Origin: Sphingomonas sp. QA11
GTDB taxonomy: Bacteria > Pseudomonadota > Alphaproteobacteria > Sphingomonadales > Sphingomonadaceae
Reading direction: 5' to 3'
Assembly: GCF_028473665.1 (NCBI RefSeq)
Contig: NZ_CP098774.1
Span: 2,666,001 to 2,730,000, forward strand
DNA: 64,000 nt
In this document: positions 55,152 to 64,000 of the stretch, piece by piece
Layout of the letters: each line of letters starts with the position of its first letter
Numbering within the stretch: the stretch's first letter is position 1
Position numbers and translations under genes: made by a program
The notes under the pieces: generated by a model
What the model saw: the letters and a program-made list of their open reading frames with translations, nothing else
Told to the model about the DNA's origin: nothing
The model's database searches: none

Positions 55152-55961
55152 TCAGCGCTGGCATTTCGGGCACCAGAAGGTGGAACGCCCGCCTTCGGTA
55201 TAGCGCTCGACCTTGCCGCCGCAGTCGCACGGCTCGCCCTCGCGGCCATAGACGCGCCATTGCTTGGAAAAATAGCCGAGCTCGCCGTCGGGGCGCGCAT
55301 AGTCGCGCAGCGACGAACCACCCGCCTCGATCGCTGCTTCCAGGACGGTATGGATAGCGCCGACCAGTCGCTCGACGCGGGCAAGCGATATCTGGCCTGC
55401 CGCGCGCATCGGCGCGATGCGCGCGAGATGCAGCGCCTCGCACACATAGATATTGCCCAGCCCGGCGACGATTCGCTGGTCGAGCAGCATCAGCTTGATC
55501 GACGCGATCCGGCCGTCGAGCGCCTTGAGCAAATGGCGCGGAGTGAAATCCGGCCCGAGCGGCTCCGGCCCCATGGCCAGAAAGGGCGGATAGCTTGCGA
55601 GCGACTCGGTCAGGACGAGGTCAAGCGAGCCGAAACGCCTCGGATCGTTGAGCGCGAGACGATGCGCCGAGGTTTCCACGATCAGATGATCGTGCGGCAG
55701 CACCTCGCTCGGATCGACTCGCCAGCGGCCCGACATGCCGAGATGGAAGATCACCGTGTCGCCGCGATCGGTGTCGATCAGCCCGTATTTGGCGCGTCGC
55801 CCAAGTCCGGTCACCACGGCACCGGTGAGTCGCTGGCCGAGATCGGCGGGGAAAGGCCGGCGCAGGTCGGGCCGGCGCGCCTGGACGAGCGTGATCCGCT
55901 GGTCCTGCAGTACCGGGCGAAGCCCGTTGACGGTGGTTTCGACTTCGGGAAGCTCTGGCAT
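55152..55961 (-). CDS. mutM: Formamidopyrimidine-DNA glycosylase MutM
   Basis: The 269-residue protein begins MPELPEVET, with the catalytic Pro2 and Glu3 after Met removal, and has the H2TH region (LLDQRIVAGLGNIYVCEALHLA) and a C-terminal zinc finger (CDCGGKVERY..TFWCPKC). It removes oxidised purines. The start at 55961 is required for the catalytic N-terminus. It is divergent from ubiE. Confidence 0.96.
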   Translation of the reverse strand: MPELPEVETTVNGLRPVLQDQRITLVQARRPDLRRPFPADLGQRLTGAVVTGLGRRAKYGLIDTDRGDTVIFHLGMSGRWRVDPSEVLPHDHLIVETSAHRLALNDPRRFGSLDLVLTESLASYPPFLAMGPEPLGPDFTPRHLLKALDGRIASIKLMLLDQRIVAGLGNIYVCEALHLARIAPMRAAGQISLARVERLVGAIHTVLEAAIEAGGSSLRDYARPDGELGYFSKQWRVYGREGEPCDCGGKVERYTEGGRSTFWCPKCQR

Positions 55962-56020
55962 GACAGGCATAGCGCTAGGTTGCGTTTGCCCCGCCCACAA
56001 GCGTTAGCTAGAGCCACGCC

Positions 56021-56752
56021 ATGAACGACACCGTATCCTTCGGCTATGAAGACGTGGCCCCCGAGGAGAAGACGCGCCGGGTCGGCGGCGTCTTCTCGAG
56101 CGTGGCGTCGCGCTACGACATCATGAACGACGCGATGTCGGGCGGCATGCACCGGCTGTGGAAGGATCGTTTCGTCCGCCGGGTGAAGCCGCGTGAGGGC
56201 GAACAGGTCCTCGACATGGCGGGCGGCACCGGCGACATCGCCTTCCGGCTGGCGAAATCGGGGGCGTCGGTGACGGTCGCCGATATCAACCCCCAAATGC
56301 TCGAAGTCGGCATGGAGCGCGCCCAGAAGCGCGGCATCGACGGACTCGTCTGGACTGAGGCCAATGCCGAGACGCTTGCCTTTCCCGACCGTTTCTTCGA
56401 CGCCTACACCATTGCCTTCGGCATCCGGAACGTGACCGACATCCCCAAGGCCCTGCGCGAGGCGCACCGCGTGCTCAGGCGCGGCGGACGCTTCTTCTGC
56501 CTGGAATTCTCGACCACGCTCTGGCCGGGCTTCGCCGACATCTACGACAGGTATTCGCACAAGGTCGTGCCCAAGGTCGGCCAGTTGCTCGCGCAGGATG
56601 GCGAGAGCTATCGCTACCTGATCGAATCGATCCGCCGCTTTCCCGACATGCCGACCTTCGAGCGGATGATCGGCGAGGCCGGGTTCGTCCGGACCAATGT
56701 CGAGCCGATGCTCGGCGGCCTGGTCGCGATCCATAGCGGCTGGAAGATTTGA
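56021..56752 (+). CDS. ubiE: Ubiquinone/menaquinone C-methyltransferase UbiE
   Basis: The 243-residue protein has VFSSVASRYDIMNDAMSGGMHRLWKD, the SAM motif VLDMAGGTGDIAF and the UbiE signature FGIRNVTDIPKALREAHRVLRRGGRFFCLEFS. It methylates the quinone ring in ubiquinone synthesis. It is followed by ubiB, a common alphaproteobacterial pairing. Confidence 0.96.
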   Translation: MNDTVSFGYEDVAPEEKTRRVGGVFSSVASRYDIMNDAMSGGMHRLWKDRFVRRVKPREGEQVLDMAGGTGDIAFRLAKSGASVTVADINPQMLEVGMERAQKRGIDGLVWTEANAETLAFPDRFFDAYTIAFGIRNVTDIPKALREAHRVLRRGGRFFCLEFSTTLWPGFADIYDRYSHKVVPKVGQLLAQDGESYRYLIESIRRFPDMPTFERMIGEAGFVRTNVEPMLGGLVAIHSGWKI

Positions 56753-56873
56753 TGCCCTCCCTCTTCCCCGGCAAAGGCCGGGGCCCGGTACTGCAGCGAA
56801 CCTTGGCTGAGTGCCGCGCGTCGTTACCCCGGCCATCCCAATCGACCTCCCGCCCTCGCCGGGAAGGCAGGAA

Positions 56874-58406
56874 ATGACCGCCCCCGCCGTGCATCTCTGG
56901 CGGCTCCTGAAATGGGGTCGAATCCTCGCGCGCCACGGCGCGCTGCGCGGGATCGAGCGCGATCCGAACACGCCCACCCGGATCCGCCGCCTCGTCCGCG
57001 TCGCCCGCATCGGCGCGCGCGTGCCCGAGACGCCGGCCTATGCCGACGCATTGCAGGCGATCGGCCCCGCCGCGATCAAGCTCGGCCAGACGCTGGCTAC
57101 CCGCCCCGACATCGTCGGCGAAGCAGCGGCGAAGGATTTGCTGCGCCTGCAGGATTCGCTTCCCCCCCTGCCCTACGAAACGATCCACGCTGCGATGACC
57201 CGCGCGTTCGGACGGCCTCCCGAGGAATTGTTCTCCTCGATCGATCCTGTGCCGATCGGCGCCGCATCGATCGCGCAGGTGCACAGCGCCATCACCACCG
57301 ACGGGCGGCATGTCGCGGTCAAGGTGCTTCGCCCCGGCGTCGAGGAGGAGTTCGCCCGGGCGATCGACACCTATCAATGGGCCGCCGCGCAGATCGAGGG
57401 ATTGGGCGGCGAATTGTCCCGACTGCGCCCGCGCCTGGTGATCGAGACCTTCAAGCGCTGGACAGCGCGCGAGCTCGACCTGCGCCGCGAGGCGGCATCC
57501 GCCTCGGAGCTTGCCGAGGCGATGGAGGCCCAGCCCGATTTCGTCGTGCCGGCGATCGACTGGCAGCGGACGACCACCAAGGCGCTGACCATCGCCTGGG
57601 TCGACGGCATCAAGATCTCGAACCGCCCTGCACTGGTCGAGGCGGGATATGATCTGCCGCGACTGGCCGACACGCTGGTCCATGCGTTCCTGCGCCAGGC
57701 GATCGCGGAGGGATTCTTCCACGCCGACATGCATCAGGGCAATCTGTTCGCGCTGCCGGACGGCCGGATCGCCGCGATCGATTTCGGCATCATGGGACGG
57801 ATCGACCGCCGCGCCCGGGTGTGGCTGGCGGAGATCCTCTACGGGCTAATCACCGGCAACTACAAACGCGTCGCCGAGATCCATTTCGAGGCCGGCTATG
57901 TCCCGCCGCACCACAATGTCGCCGAGTTCGCCACCGCGCTCCGCGCCGTCGGTGAGCCGATGCGCGGGCTGGCGGTCAAGGACATGTCGATCGGCATGAT
58001 GCTCGACGGGCTGTTCAACATCACCCGCGATTTCGACATGCAGACTCAGCCGCACCTGCTGCTGCTCCAGAAGACGATGGTGATGGTCGAGGGCGTGGCG
58101 ACAAGCCTCGATCCCGACATCAACCTGTGGGATTCGGCGGCTCCCTTCGTGCGCGAATGGATCAGGACCGAACTCGGCCCTGAAGCGGCGGTGGCCGACC
58201 GCATCATCACCGATCTGCGCACGCTCGCGCGCCTGCCCGACCTGATCCGTAACATCGAGCTGCGCTATCCGTCGCCGGGCGGCGCCCCTCCCCCGCCGCC
58301 ACTCAAGGAGATCGAGGTCGTCCGCATCGGCGGCGGCTGGCGCTATGTCGCGGTCGCGGTGGCAAGCGCCCTTGCGGCCGTCGCGGCAACGCTGCTGGTG
58401 CGCTAG
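56874..58406 (+). CDS. ubiB: Ubiquinone biosynthesis protein kinase-like UbiB
   Basis: The 510-residue protein has the KxGQ motif (KLGQTLATRPDIVG), the ABC1-type ATP site with GAASIAQVHSA, the lysine in VAVKVLRP, the HADMHQGNLF catalytic loop and the AIDFGIMGR Mg site, then two C-terminal membrane helices ending at about 510. It supports coenzyme Q assembly. The start at 56874 with a GGAAGG-type site is preferred. Confidence 0.95.
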   Translation: MTAPAVHLWRLLKWGRILARHGALRGIERDPNTPTRIRRLVRVARIGARVPETPAYADALQAIGPAAIKLGQTLATRPDIVGEAAAKDLLRLQDSLPPLPYETIHAAMTRAFGRPPEELFSSIDPVPIGAASIAQVHSAITTDGRHVAVKVLRPGVEEEFARAIDTYQWAAAQIEGLGGELSRLRPRLVIETFKRWTARELDLRREAASASELAEAMEAQPDFVVPAIDWQRTTTKALTIAWVDGIKISNRPALVEAGYDLPRLADTLVHAFLRQAIAEGFFHADMHQGNLFALPDGRIAAIDFGIMGRIDRRARVWLAEILYGLITGNYKRVAEIHFEAGYVPPHHNVAEFATALRAVGEPMRGLAVKDMSIGMMLDGLFNITRDFDMQTQPHLLLLQKTMVMVEGVATSLDPDINLWDSAAPFVREWIRTELGPEAAVADRIITDLRTLARLPDLIRNIELRYPSPGGAPPPPPLKEIEVVRIGGGWRYVAVAVASALAAVAATLLVR

Positions 58407-58788
58407 GGTGAGCCTGTCCGCCACGCTGCCGATGCCCGTGATTCAACGACGGGCGATCTTGTCGCAGCGTGGCGCCAGGGGGATGCCCCGCCGGTTCCGA
58501 GTTTCCCTTTCCCTTCGCCGTGGATGTTGGACGATGCCCCGCCTCTGCTCCCCTCGATATCGTGAAAACCATGCCGGTTTTTCGGCTGTTTTTCCGCTGT
58601 TCCGTATAACAGCGGTAACGCCCGGCAAGGCATTGATCTGGCTTCGAAAAAACGAAACCAGAATCCAACATAACAGCGGAAGAAAAAAAACGGCGCGGCC
58701 AACAGCGGATAACAGCGGAAAATCGGCTGCGGCGTCCCGATCGAATCGGGCCTGCCCCCGCCAATCCGTCGCTGCTCGGGCATAGACC
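58407..58788. other. Intergenic region after ubiB holding repeat copy B
   Basis: No gene recognised. Besides copy B, extra arms TTCGGCTGTT (58581-58590) and a tandem AACAGCGGAT/AACAGCGGAA (58701-58720) extend the repeat on both sides, so copy B is longer than copy A. Confidence 0.5.
58592..58690. repeat. Dispersed inverted-arm repeat, copy B
   Basis: TTCCGCTGTT at 58592 pairs with the CATAACAGCGGAA arm at 58669-58681. The 27 bases 58662-58688 match copy A exactly. An internal hairpin CCGCTGTT...AACAGCGG (58594-58615) is stronger than in copy A. Confidence 0.7.
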
Positions 58789-59907
58789 TTGGCGCGCCCG
58801 CAACCACCGCTCTGGCTTGCTGCTCCCACCCGCTTCGCGGCGCTAAAACGCCCCACCGCGCGGATCGTGCTTGCGCTCTTCGCCATTCTCCTGGTCGCAA
58901 GCATGTCGGCACTGGTCAGCCCCGGGCCGCCGCCCGTCAGCCACGACCCCGCGCAGCGCGCCGACGACGAAGCTGATGTCGTGCTGTACGAAACCATCGT
59001 CGCCGGTGTGCGCGGTGGCGGCGACTATTATGCGGTTACGGCGCAGGCGCTGCGCACCGGCAATTATCCGCTGAGGCCGTTCGTGACCTTCCGCCTGCCG
59101 ACGCTGGCGACCGTCCAGGCGGCGATGCCGCCGGGCGCCACGATCCTGCTGCTCTATGTGCTGGCCGCCGCCGTGATGCTCGCATGGTTCATCCGGCTGC
59201 GCCCGGCCTTTGCGCGCGCCCCGCCACTGGCGATCGCGATGGTGCTGCTTGCCGGAGGGATGATGGCGTTTGTCCAGCCAGCGCTGGCGAGTTTCCATGA
59301 GGTATGGGCGGGATTGCTGATCGCCCTGTCGCTCGCCCTGCGCCGCCGCGAGCGCTGGGTCGAGGCGGTCGCCTTCGGCCTGATCGCTATGCTGGTCCGC
59401 GAGACAGCCGCGCTCTTTGTCGGAATCATGGCCGTCCTCGCCCTTGTCGAGGGTCGCCGTCGCGAGGCGATCGGCTGGGGTCTCGCGATCCTGGCCCTGG
59501 GGGTGGTCGTCCTTTTCCACGCTCATGCCGTCAGCCTCGTCGTCCGCTCGATCGACCCCGCTTCGCCTGGCTGGGCGGGCATGCTTGGCTTCGGCTTCTT
59601 CGTGAAGACGATGTCGCTGTCGACCGCGCTGAACCTCGCCCCGATGTGGCTGGCGGCCCTGCTCGTCGCCCTGGCGCTGTTCGGCTGGGCCGGGTGGAAT
59701 GACGAACTGGCGCTCAGGGCGCTGGCGACCTTCGCCACCTATGCCGTGCTGCTGAGCCTGTTCGGGCGCCCCGACACCTTCTATTGGGGATTGATGATCG
59801 CGCCCACGATCCTGGTCGGCCTCGCCTTCGTTCCCGATGCCCTGCGCGACCTGGCCACTGCGGCGATCGACCGGCGGCGGATCATCGTGACTCGAATGGT
59901 CAGATAG
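58789..59907 (+). CDS. Polytopic membrane protein of unknown function
   Basis: The 372-residue protein has about nine hydrophobic segments (first at about 25-43) and a periplasmic loop with HDPAQRADDEADVVLYETIVAGVRGGGDYY, a pattern seen in sphingomonad glycosyltransferase-like or dolichyl-mannose-type membrane proteins but not enough to assign one. It starts at TTG; no better ATG exists before the first helix. It is followed after about 10 bases by coaC. Confidence 0.6.
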   Translation: MARPQPPLWLAAPTRFAALKRPTARIVLALFAILLVASMSALVSPGPPPVSHDPAQRADDEADVVLYETIVAGVRGGGDYYAVTAQALRTGNYPLRPFVTFRLPTLATVQAAMPPGATILLLYVLAAAVMLAWFIRLRPAFARAPPLAIAMVLLAGGMMAFVQPALASFHEVWAGLLIALSLALRRRERWVEAVAFGLIAMLVRETAALFVGIMAVLALVEGRRREAIGWGLAILALGVVVLFHAHAVSLVVRSIDPASPGWAGMLGFGFFVKTMSLSTALNLAPMWLAALLVALALFGWAGWNDELALRALATFATYAVLLSLFGRPDTFYWGLMIAPTILVGLAFVPDALRDLATAAIDRRRIIVTRMVR

Positions 59908-59918
59908 GAAATGGCGCG

Positions 59919-60452
59919 ATGAAGATCCTCCTGATCGTCGGCGGCGGCATTGCCGCCTACAAAGCCTGCGAACTGATCCGACTGTGCCGCAAGGCCGGTA
60001 TCGAGGTGAAGTGCGTGCTTACCGCCGGAGGCCAGCATTTCGTCACGCCAATGACCCTCGCCGCCCTGTCGGAGAACCAGGTCTATACGACCCTCTGGGA
60101 CCTCAAGGACGAAGCCGAGATGGGTCATATCCAGCTCAGCCGTGAGGCCGATCTCGTCGTGATCGTGCCCGCCACCGCCGATCTCATGGCCAAGATGGCG
60201 GCCGGCATCGCTGACGATCTGGCGACGACCCTGCTGCTCGCGACCGACAAGCCAGTGCTCGCCGCACCGGCGATGAACGTGCGGATGTGGGGGCATGCCG
60301 CCACCCGCCGCAACGTCGCCACGCTGCGGGGAGACGGTATCACCGTGCTTGAGCCCGACGAGGGGCCAATGGCGTGCGGCGAGTACGGCCCGGGCCGGCT
60401 GCCCGAGCCCGAAGCGATCCTCGCCGCGATCCAGCGCGCTCTGCCGGTCTGA
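59919..60452 (+). CDS. coaC: Phosphopantothenoylcysteine decarboxylase (CoaC, separate from CoaB)
   Basis: The 177-residue flavoprotein has LLIVGGGIAAYKACELIR, the catalytic His in MGHIQLSREAD, PAMNVRMW (PxMNxxMW) and the substrate-recognition Cys in ACGEYGPGRLPEP. It decarboxylates 4'-phospho-N-pantothenoylcysteine. In most bacteria it is the N-terminal half of CoaBC. Here a single TGA ends it, one codon (CCC) before the coaB ATG, in the same frame. Confidence 0.92.
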   Translation: MKILLIVGGGIAAYKACELIRLCRKAGIEVKCVLTAGGQHFVTPMTLAALSENQVYTTLWDLKDEAEMGHIQLSREADLVVIVPATADLMAKMAAGIADDLATTLLLATDKPVLAAPAMNVRMWGHAATRRNVATLRGDGITVLEPDEGPMACGEYGPGRLPEPEAILAAIQRALPV

Positions 60453-60455
60453 CCC

Positions 60456-61103
60456 ATGACGCTGTCGGGCAAGCATATCCTGGTCACCGCCGGGCCAACT
60501 CATGAGCCGATCGATCCGGTGCGCTATCTCGCCAATCGTTCGTCGGGCCGGCAGGGCTTCGCGATCGCCGGCGCCCTGGCGGCACTCGGCGCGCGGGTGA
60601 CGCTCGTGGCAGGACCGGTGTCACTCGCCACGCCGCCGGGCGTCGACCGCGTCGACGTCGAGACTGCCATGGACATGGCCAATGCGGTCGCGCGAGCGCT
60701 CCCGGCCGATGCGGCGGTGATGGTCGCAGCCGTTGCCGACTGGCGCGTCGACACCGCCGGGCAGAAGATCAAGAAGGGTGTGACCCCGCCCGTCCTGCAT
60801 CTCGTCGAGAATCCCGACATCCTCGCTCTCCTCGCGAAGAGCCCGCTCCGCCCGGGGCTGCTGGTCGGCTTCGCCGCCGAAACCGAGAAGGTGATCGAGC
60901 ACGCCACCGCCAAGCGCGAGCGCAAGGGCGTCGACTGGATCGTCGCGAACGACGTGTCGGGCGATGTGATGGGCGGGGCCGCCAATGCCGTGCATATCGT
61001 GACGGCCGATGGCGTGGAAAGCTGGGAACGGCTGCCGAAGGAAGAGGTCGCTGAACGATTGGCGGCAAGGATCGCCGACGCGCTTGCCACCCGTTCAGGC
61101 TGA
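60456..61103 (+). CDS. coaB: Phosphopantothenate--cysteine ligase (CoaB, separate)
   Basis: The 215-residue protein starts GKHILVTAGPTHEPIDPVRYLANRSSGRQG, the CoaB CTP/phosphopantothenate site, with VAAVADWRV and the later KIKKG and ENPDILALL blocks. It condenses pantothenate phosphate with cysteine using CTP. It lies in the same frame as coaC with only the TGA and one codon between, so it reads as a split CoaBC. Confidence 0.92.
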   Translation: MTLSGKHILVTAGPTHEPIDPVRYLANRSSGRQGFAIAGALAALGARVTLVAGPVSLATPPGVDRVDVETAMDMANAVARALPADAAVMVAAVADWRVDTAGQKIKKGVTPPVLHLVENPDILALLAKSPLRPGLLVGFAAETEKVIEHATAKRERKGVDWIVANDVSGDVMGGAANAVHIVTADGVESWERLPKEEVAERLAARIADALATRSG

Positions 61104-61186
61104 GTTCGTGAAGGCGCTGCTCTTTTCCGCGGCCGCCGAGACAAGAGGCCCTTAGACAAGTTCGGGGCGAACGCTATTGAGGGATT

Positions 61187-61633
61187 ATGACCGACCCGAT
61201 CTCCATCGCCCTGAAGCGCCTCCCGCACGGCGAAGGTCTCCCGCCGCCCGCCTATGCGTCGGCCGGGGCTGCCGGCATGGACGTCGTGTCGGCTGAGGAG
61301 GCAAAGCTCGCACCCGGGGCCCGCGCCGCGATCGCGACCGGCTTCGCGATGGCGATTCCGGCCGGCTATGAGGTGCAGGTCCGGCCAAGGTCTGGCCTCG
61401 CGCTCAAGCACGGCGTCACCTGCCTCAACACGCCGGGCACGATCGACAGCGACTATCGCGGCGAAGTGAAGGTGATCCTCGCCAATCTGGGCAACGAGGA
61501 TTTCGTCATCGCGCGCGGTGACCGGATTGCCCAACTCGTTCCGGCCCCGGTCCAACGCGCCGTGCTGGACGAAGTCGACACGTTGGACGATACCGTGAGG
61601 GGAGCCGGCGGATTCGGCTCGACTGGGCGCTGA
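61187..61633 (+). CDS. dut: dUTP diphosphatase
   Basis: The 148-residue trimeric dUTPase has [36 protein letters not shown] (catalytic Asp in [10 protein letters not shown]), RGDRIAQLV and the C-terminal GGFGSTGR arm. It hydrolyses dUTP to dUMP. Stop and next start overlap as TGATG. Confidence 0.96.
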   Translation: MTDPISIALKRLPHGEGLPPPAYASAGAAGMDVVSAEEAKLAPGARAAIATGFAMAIPAGYEVQVRPRSGLALKHGVTCLNTPGTIDSDYRGEVKVILANLGNEDFVIARGDRIAQLVPAPVQRAVLDEVDTLDDTVRGAGGFGSTGR

Positions 61634-62010
61634 TGCTGCTTTTCCTGCTTCTGCAAGCCGCCGCGCCGGCGGTACCGACCGACTGGTCGACCCTGGCGCC
61701 ACTGCCCTATGTCGCGTCGCCCCAGATGACGGCGCCGCTCACCCGTTTCGTGGCTGACGAGATCACGGCCGGACGCTGCACGCCGCCCAGGCCGGCCGAC
61801 GGCCATTATGTCGTCAAGGTCGATGTGGCCGCCCTGGTCGGTGCCGACGGGGCGATCCGGCGGACAGTACCGCGCGCAATCGATTGCCCGACGGTCGAGC
61901 AGTACAGCGCCGGGCTGGTGGTCAGCTTCGCCCGTGGGAACCTGCAGCCACATGCTGGCGCGGCCGACCTCTGGTACCGCGTGACGATCGTCTACGACTG
62001 GCACGAATGA
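61633..62010 (+). CDS. Small exported hypothetical protein
   Basis: The 125-residue product has a short hydrophobic N-terminus ([13 protein letters not shown]) that may be a signal, then an unassigned domain with two Cys (GRCTPPRPA and IDCPTVEQY) that could form a disulfide. It overlaps dut and the next gene at both ends, so it is co-translated. I do not recognise the family. Confidence 0.6.
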   Translation: MLLFLLLQAAAPAVPTDWSTLAPLPYVASPQMTAPLTRFVADEITAGRCTPPRPADGHYVVKVDVAALVGADGAIRRTVPRAIDCPTVEQYSAGLVVSFARGNLQPHAGAADLWYRVTIVYDWHE

Positions 62011-62756
62011 GCCTGACCGACGCTGAACTGGAGCGCTATGCGCGCCACATCGTCCTGAAGGAGGTCGGCGGCACCGGCCAGCACAGGCTTCGCGCTGCAA
62101 CCGTTGCGATCATCGGCGCCGGAGGCATCGGATCGCCCGCCATCCAGTATCTCGCCGCGGCGGGGATCGGGCGCCTGATCGTGATCGACGACGACGTCGT
62201 CGAGCTTTCCAACCTCCAGCGCCAGACCTTGTTCGGCGGCGACGATATCGGCGCGGCCAAGGTCGATGCGGCGCATCAGGCCGTCGCCCGGCTCAACCCG
62301 GGGGTGGCGATCGAGGCGCGACGGGCGCGAATTGATGCCGGCAATGCCCGCGACCTGATCGCCTGTGCTGACGTTGTCCTCGACGGAACCGACAATTTCG
62401 CCACCCGGCTCGCAGTCGCCGATGCGGCGCTTGCCTTGCGCATCCCGCTCGTCTCCGCCGCCGTCGGCCAGTTCGAGGGCCAGCTCAGCGTGTTTCGCGG
62501 CTGGGAGGCCGACAAACCCTGTTATCGCTGCTTCGTCGGCGCCGATCCCGACCGGCCCGAGGTCAGTTGCGCCGAGGCGGGCGTGATGGGCGCGATGACC
62601 GGGGTGCTGGGTAGCCTGGCCGCGCTCGAGGCGATGCGGTGCGTGGTCGGCTTCGGCGAGGACAGCGCCGGCAAGCTGTTGCTGGTCGACGCGCTGGCCT
62701 TCCGCTTTCGCACGATCGCCCTGCCCAAGGACCCCGGCTGTGCCGCTTGCGGTTAG
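62007..62756 (+). CDS. ThiF/MoeB/HesA-family E1-like adenylyltransferase
   Basis: The 249-residue protein has the E1-like Rossmann site IIGAGGIGSPAIQYLAAAGIGRLIVIDDDVVELSNLQRQTLF, the Arg finger region, DGTDNFATRLAVADA, and CxxC zinc pairs (CYRC and CAAC). It adenylates the C-terminus of a ubiquitin-like sulfur carrier such as MoaD or ThiS. The Cys used for thiocarboxylation or transfer cannot be fixed by eye. Overlaps the preceding stop (ATGA). Confidence 0.88.
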   Translation: MSLTDAELERYARHIVLKEVGGTGQHRLRAATVAIIGAGGIGSPAIQYLAAAGIGRLIVIDDDVVELSNLQRQTLFGGDDIGAAKVDAAHQAVARLNPGVAIEARRARIDAGNARDLIACADVVLDGTDNFATRLAVADAALALRIPLVSAAVGQFEGQLSVFRGWEADKPCYRCFVGADPDRPEVSCAEAGVMGAMTGVLGSLAALEAMRCVVGFGEDSAGKLLLVDALAFRFRTIALPKDPGCAACG

Positions 62757-62790
62757 CCTGGTCTTAAGCCAATCCGGCTACGGCGAGCGC

Positions 62791-63933
62791 ATGTCCGCTC
62801 CCTCCCCCAAGGTCCTCGTCGTCTTCGGCACCCGCCCGGAAGCGATCAAGTTGTTCCCGGTTGTCGCCGCGTTGAAGCAGGTGCCGGGGCTGACCGTCCG
62901 GACCTGCGTCACCGCCCAGCATCGCGGTCTGCTCGATCAGGTGTTGAGCATCGCCGGACTTTCCCCCGATATCGATCTCGACCTGATGGAACCGGGCCAG
63001 TCGCTCGACCGCCTCACCGCGCGCCTGCTCACCGGCCTTGGCGAGGTGATGGACGCCGAGAAGCCCGACCGGGTCATCGTGCAGGGCGACACCGCCACCG
63101 CGATGGTCGGCGCGCTCACCGCTTACTATCGCAAGACCCCGGTCTCGCATGTCGAGGCGGGCCTGCGCTCGGGCGATATCTGGCAGCCCTGGCCCGAGGA
63201 GGTGAACCGCCGGATCGTCGCGCCGATCGCCGACCAGCATTTCGCCCCCACCGAAACCGCCGCCGAGGCCCTGAGGCGCGAGAACATCGACTCGGCGACG
63301 ATCCATGTGACAGGCAACACCGTGATCGACGCACTCCACGCGACGCGCGCGCGCCTGGCGGAGGATCCGTCGCTCGCCGCTGGCCTTGACGACGTCGCCG
63401 GAGGCTTCGCCGGCAAGCGCATCGTGCTCGTCACCACTCATCGCCGCGAGAATTTCGGCGACGGCATGGCCAATATCGCGCGGGCCCTCGGCCGCATCGC
63501 CGATCGGCCGGATACCGCGATCCTCTTCCCCGTCCATCCCAACCCCAATGTCGTGTCGGTGATGGACGGGATGCTGGGCGACCGACCCAACATCGCCCGC
63601 ATCGACCCGCTCGACTATCCGCATTTCGTCCGTGCTCTCGGCATGTGCGAGATCGCGCTGACCGATTCGGGCGGTGTGCAGGAGGAAGCCCCGGCGCTGG
63701 GCAAGCCAGTGCTTGTCATGCGCGAGACGACCGAGCGGCCCGAAGGTGTCGTTGCCGGCACCGCGAAGCTGATCGGCACCGATGCTGATCGAATCGTCGC
63801 CGAGGTATCGACGCTGCTTGACGAGCCCTCCGCCTATTCGGCGATGGCGCGCGCGCACAACCCGTTCGGTGACGGCCACAGCAGCGCTCGGATCGCCGAC
63901 ATCGTCGGCAAGAGCCTGGGTTTGGTCAGCTAA
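62791..63933 (+). CDS. wecB: UDP-N-acetylglucosamine 2-epimerase (non-hydrolysing)
   Basis: The 380-residue GT-B fold enzyme has FGTRPEAIKLFPV, VQGDTATAMVGALTAYY, HVEAGLRSGD, EEVNRRIVAPIAD, the catalytic HRRENFG and LTDSGGVQEEAPALGKPVLVMRETTERPE. It makes UDP-ManNAc from UDP-GlcNAc for surface polysaccharide. The start at 62791 is chosen because an upstream in-frame ATG adds an unlike leader. Confidence 0.94.
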   Translation: MSAPSPKVLVVFGTRPEAIKLFPVVAALKQVPGLTVRTCVTAQHRGLLDQVLSIAGLSPDIDLDLMEPGQSLDRLTARLLTGLGEVMDAEKPDRVIVQGDTATAMVGALTAYYRKTPVSHVEAGLRSGDIWQPWPEEVNRRIVAPIADQHFAPTETAAEALRRENIDSATIHVTGNTVIDALHATRARLAEDPSLAAGLDDVAGGFAGKRIVLVTTHRRENFGDGMANIARALGRIADRPDTAILFPVHPNPNVVSVMDGMLGDRPNIARIDPLDYPHFVRALGMCEIALTDSGGVQEEAPALGKPVLVMRETTERPEGVVAGTAKLIGTDADRIVAEVSTLLDEPSAYSAMARAHNPFGDGHSSARIADIVGKSLGLVS

Positions 63934-64000
63934 GGGTAGTCGCGGCCGGGAATAGAAACGCCTGTAACGTCATGGACGAGAGATTGTTTTTCCTCCAAGA
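63934..64000. other. Right edge, possible gene start
   Basis: An ATG at 63973 opens a frame (MDERLFFLQ) that runs off the edge, with no good ribosome site. Too short to assign. Confidence 0.2.

Overview
The window looks like a chromosomal segment of a sphingomonad (Alphaproteobacteria, Sphingomonas or a close relative). The evidence is high GC in most of the window, a cluster of GANTC (CcrM) sites upstream of dnaA, a CopA/CopB/DUF411 copper island, DUF885 peptidase-like proteins, a TonB-era carbohydrate enzyme with a LacI-type operator, and protein sequences typical of that family. Most of the window is ordinary chromosome with accessory patches.

Layout. 1-2990 (minus strand) is a lower-GC accessory patch. 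It holds an avidin-like protein gene followed, probably in the same operon, by a long open frame that runs off the left edge and joins an acyl-CoA-synthetase-like adenylating enzyme to a biotin-protein-ligase domain. This biotin-centred pair is the most unusual thing in the window. 3106-3753 is a FrnE-type DsbA oxidoreductase. 4168-6841 is a tightly overlapping three-gene operon (CDP-alcohol phosphotransferase, inositol-1-phosphate synthase, sugar/inositol nucleotidyltransferase), probably making an inositol lipid or inositol phosphodiester. 6906-17954 carries a metallo-beta-lactamase-fold hydrolase, a GH3 glycosidase with a PA14 insert, an MFS/TetR divergent pair with two matching operators, an M28 peptidase, a DUF885 protein, an Aur1-like PAP2 membrane protein and an outer-membrane barrel.

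18162-24545 is a copper island: copCD on the minus strand, divergent from a CnrYXH-like membrane anti-sigma/sensor/ECF sigma set, then copA, copB and a DUF411 protein. 24586-30484 has a second DUF885 protein and a duplicated AraC/alpha-beta-hydrolase set. 30689-31845 is a low-GC unknown gene abutting an IS5-family transposase remnant. 32126-39517 contains a cardiolipin-synthase-like PLD enzyme, lepA, a CsgG/SH3 protein, a peroxiredoxin, an FprA-type ferredoxin reductase and tRNA-Pro(CGG). 40111-43584 is a trypsin-like autotransporter.

43683-63933 is mainly core genome: an EAL phosphodiesterase, Smr protein, mltA, a Tim44-like protein, secB, murJ, trpS, a DUF4136 lipoprotein, dnaA with its GANTC-rich upstream region, rpsT, mutM, ubiE, ubiB, a membrane protein, coaC and coaB separated by one in-frame stop codon, dut, a small hypothetical gene, a ThiF/MoeB-like E1 enzyme and wecB. 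A dispersed non-coding repeat with inverted arms occurs twice (about 33835 and 58592).
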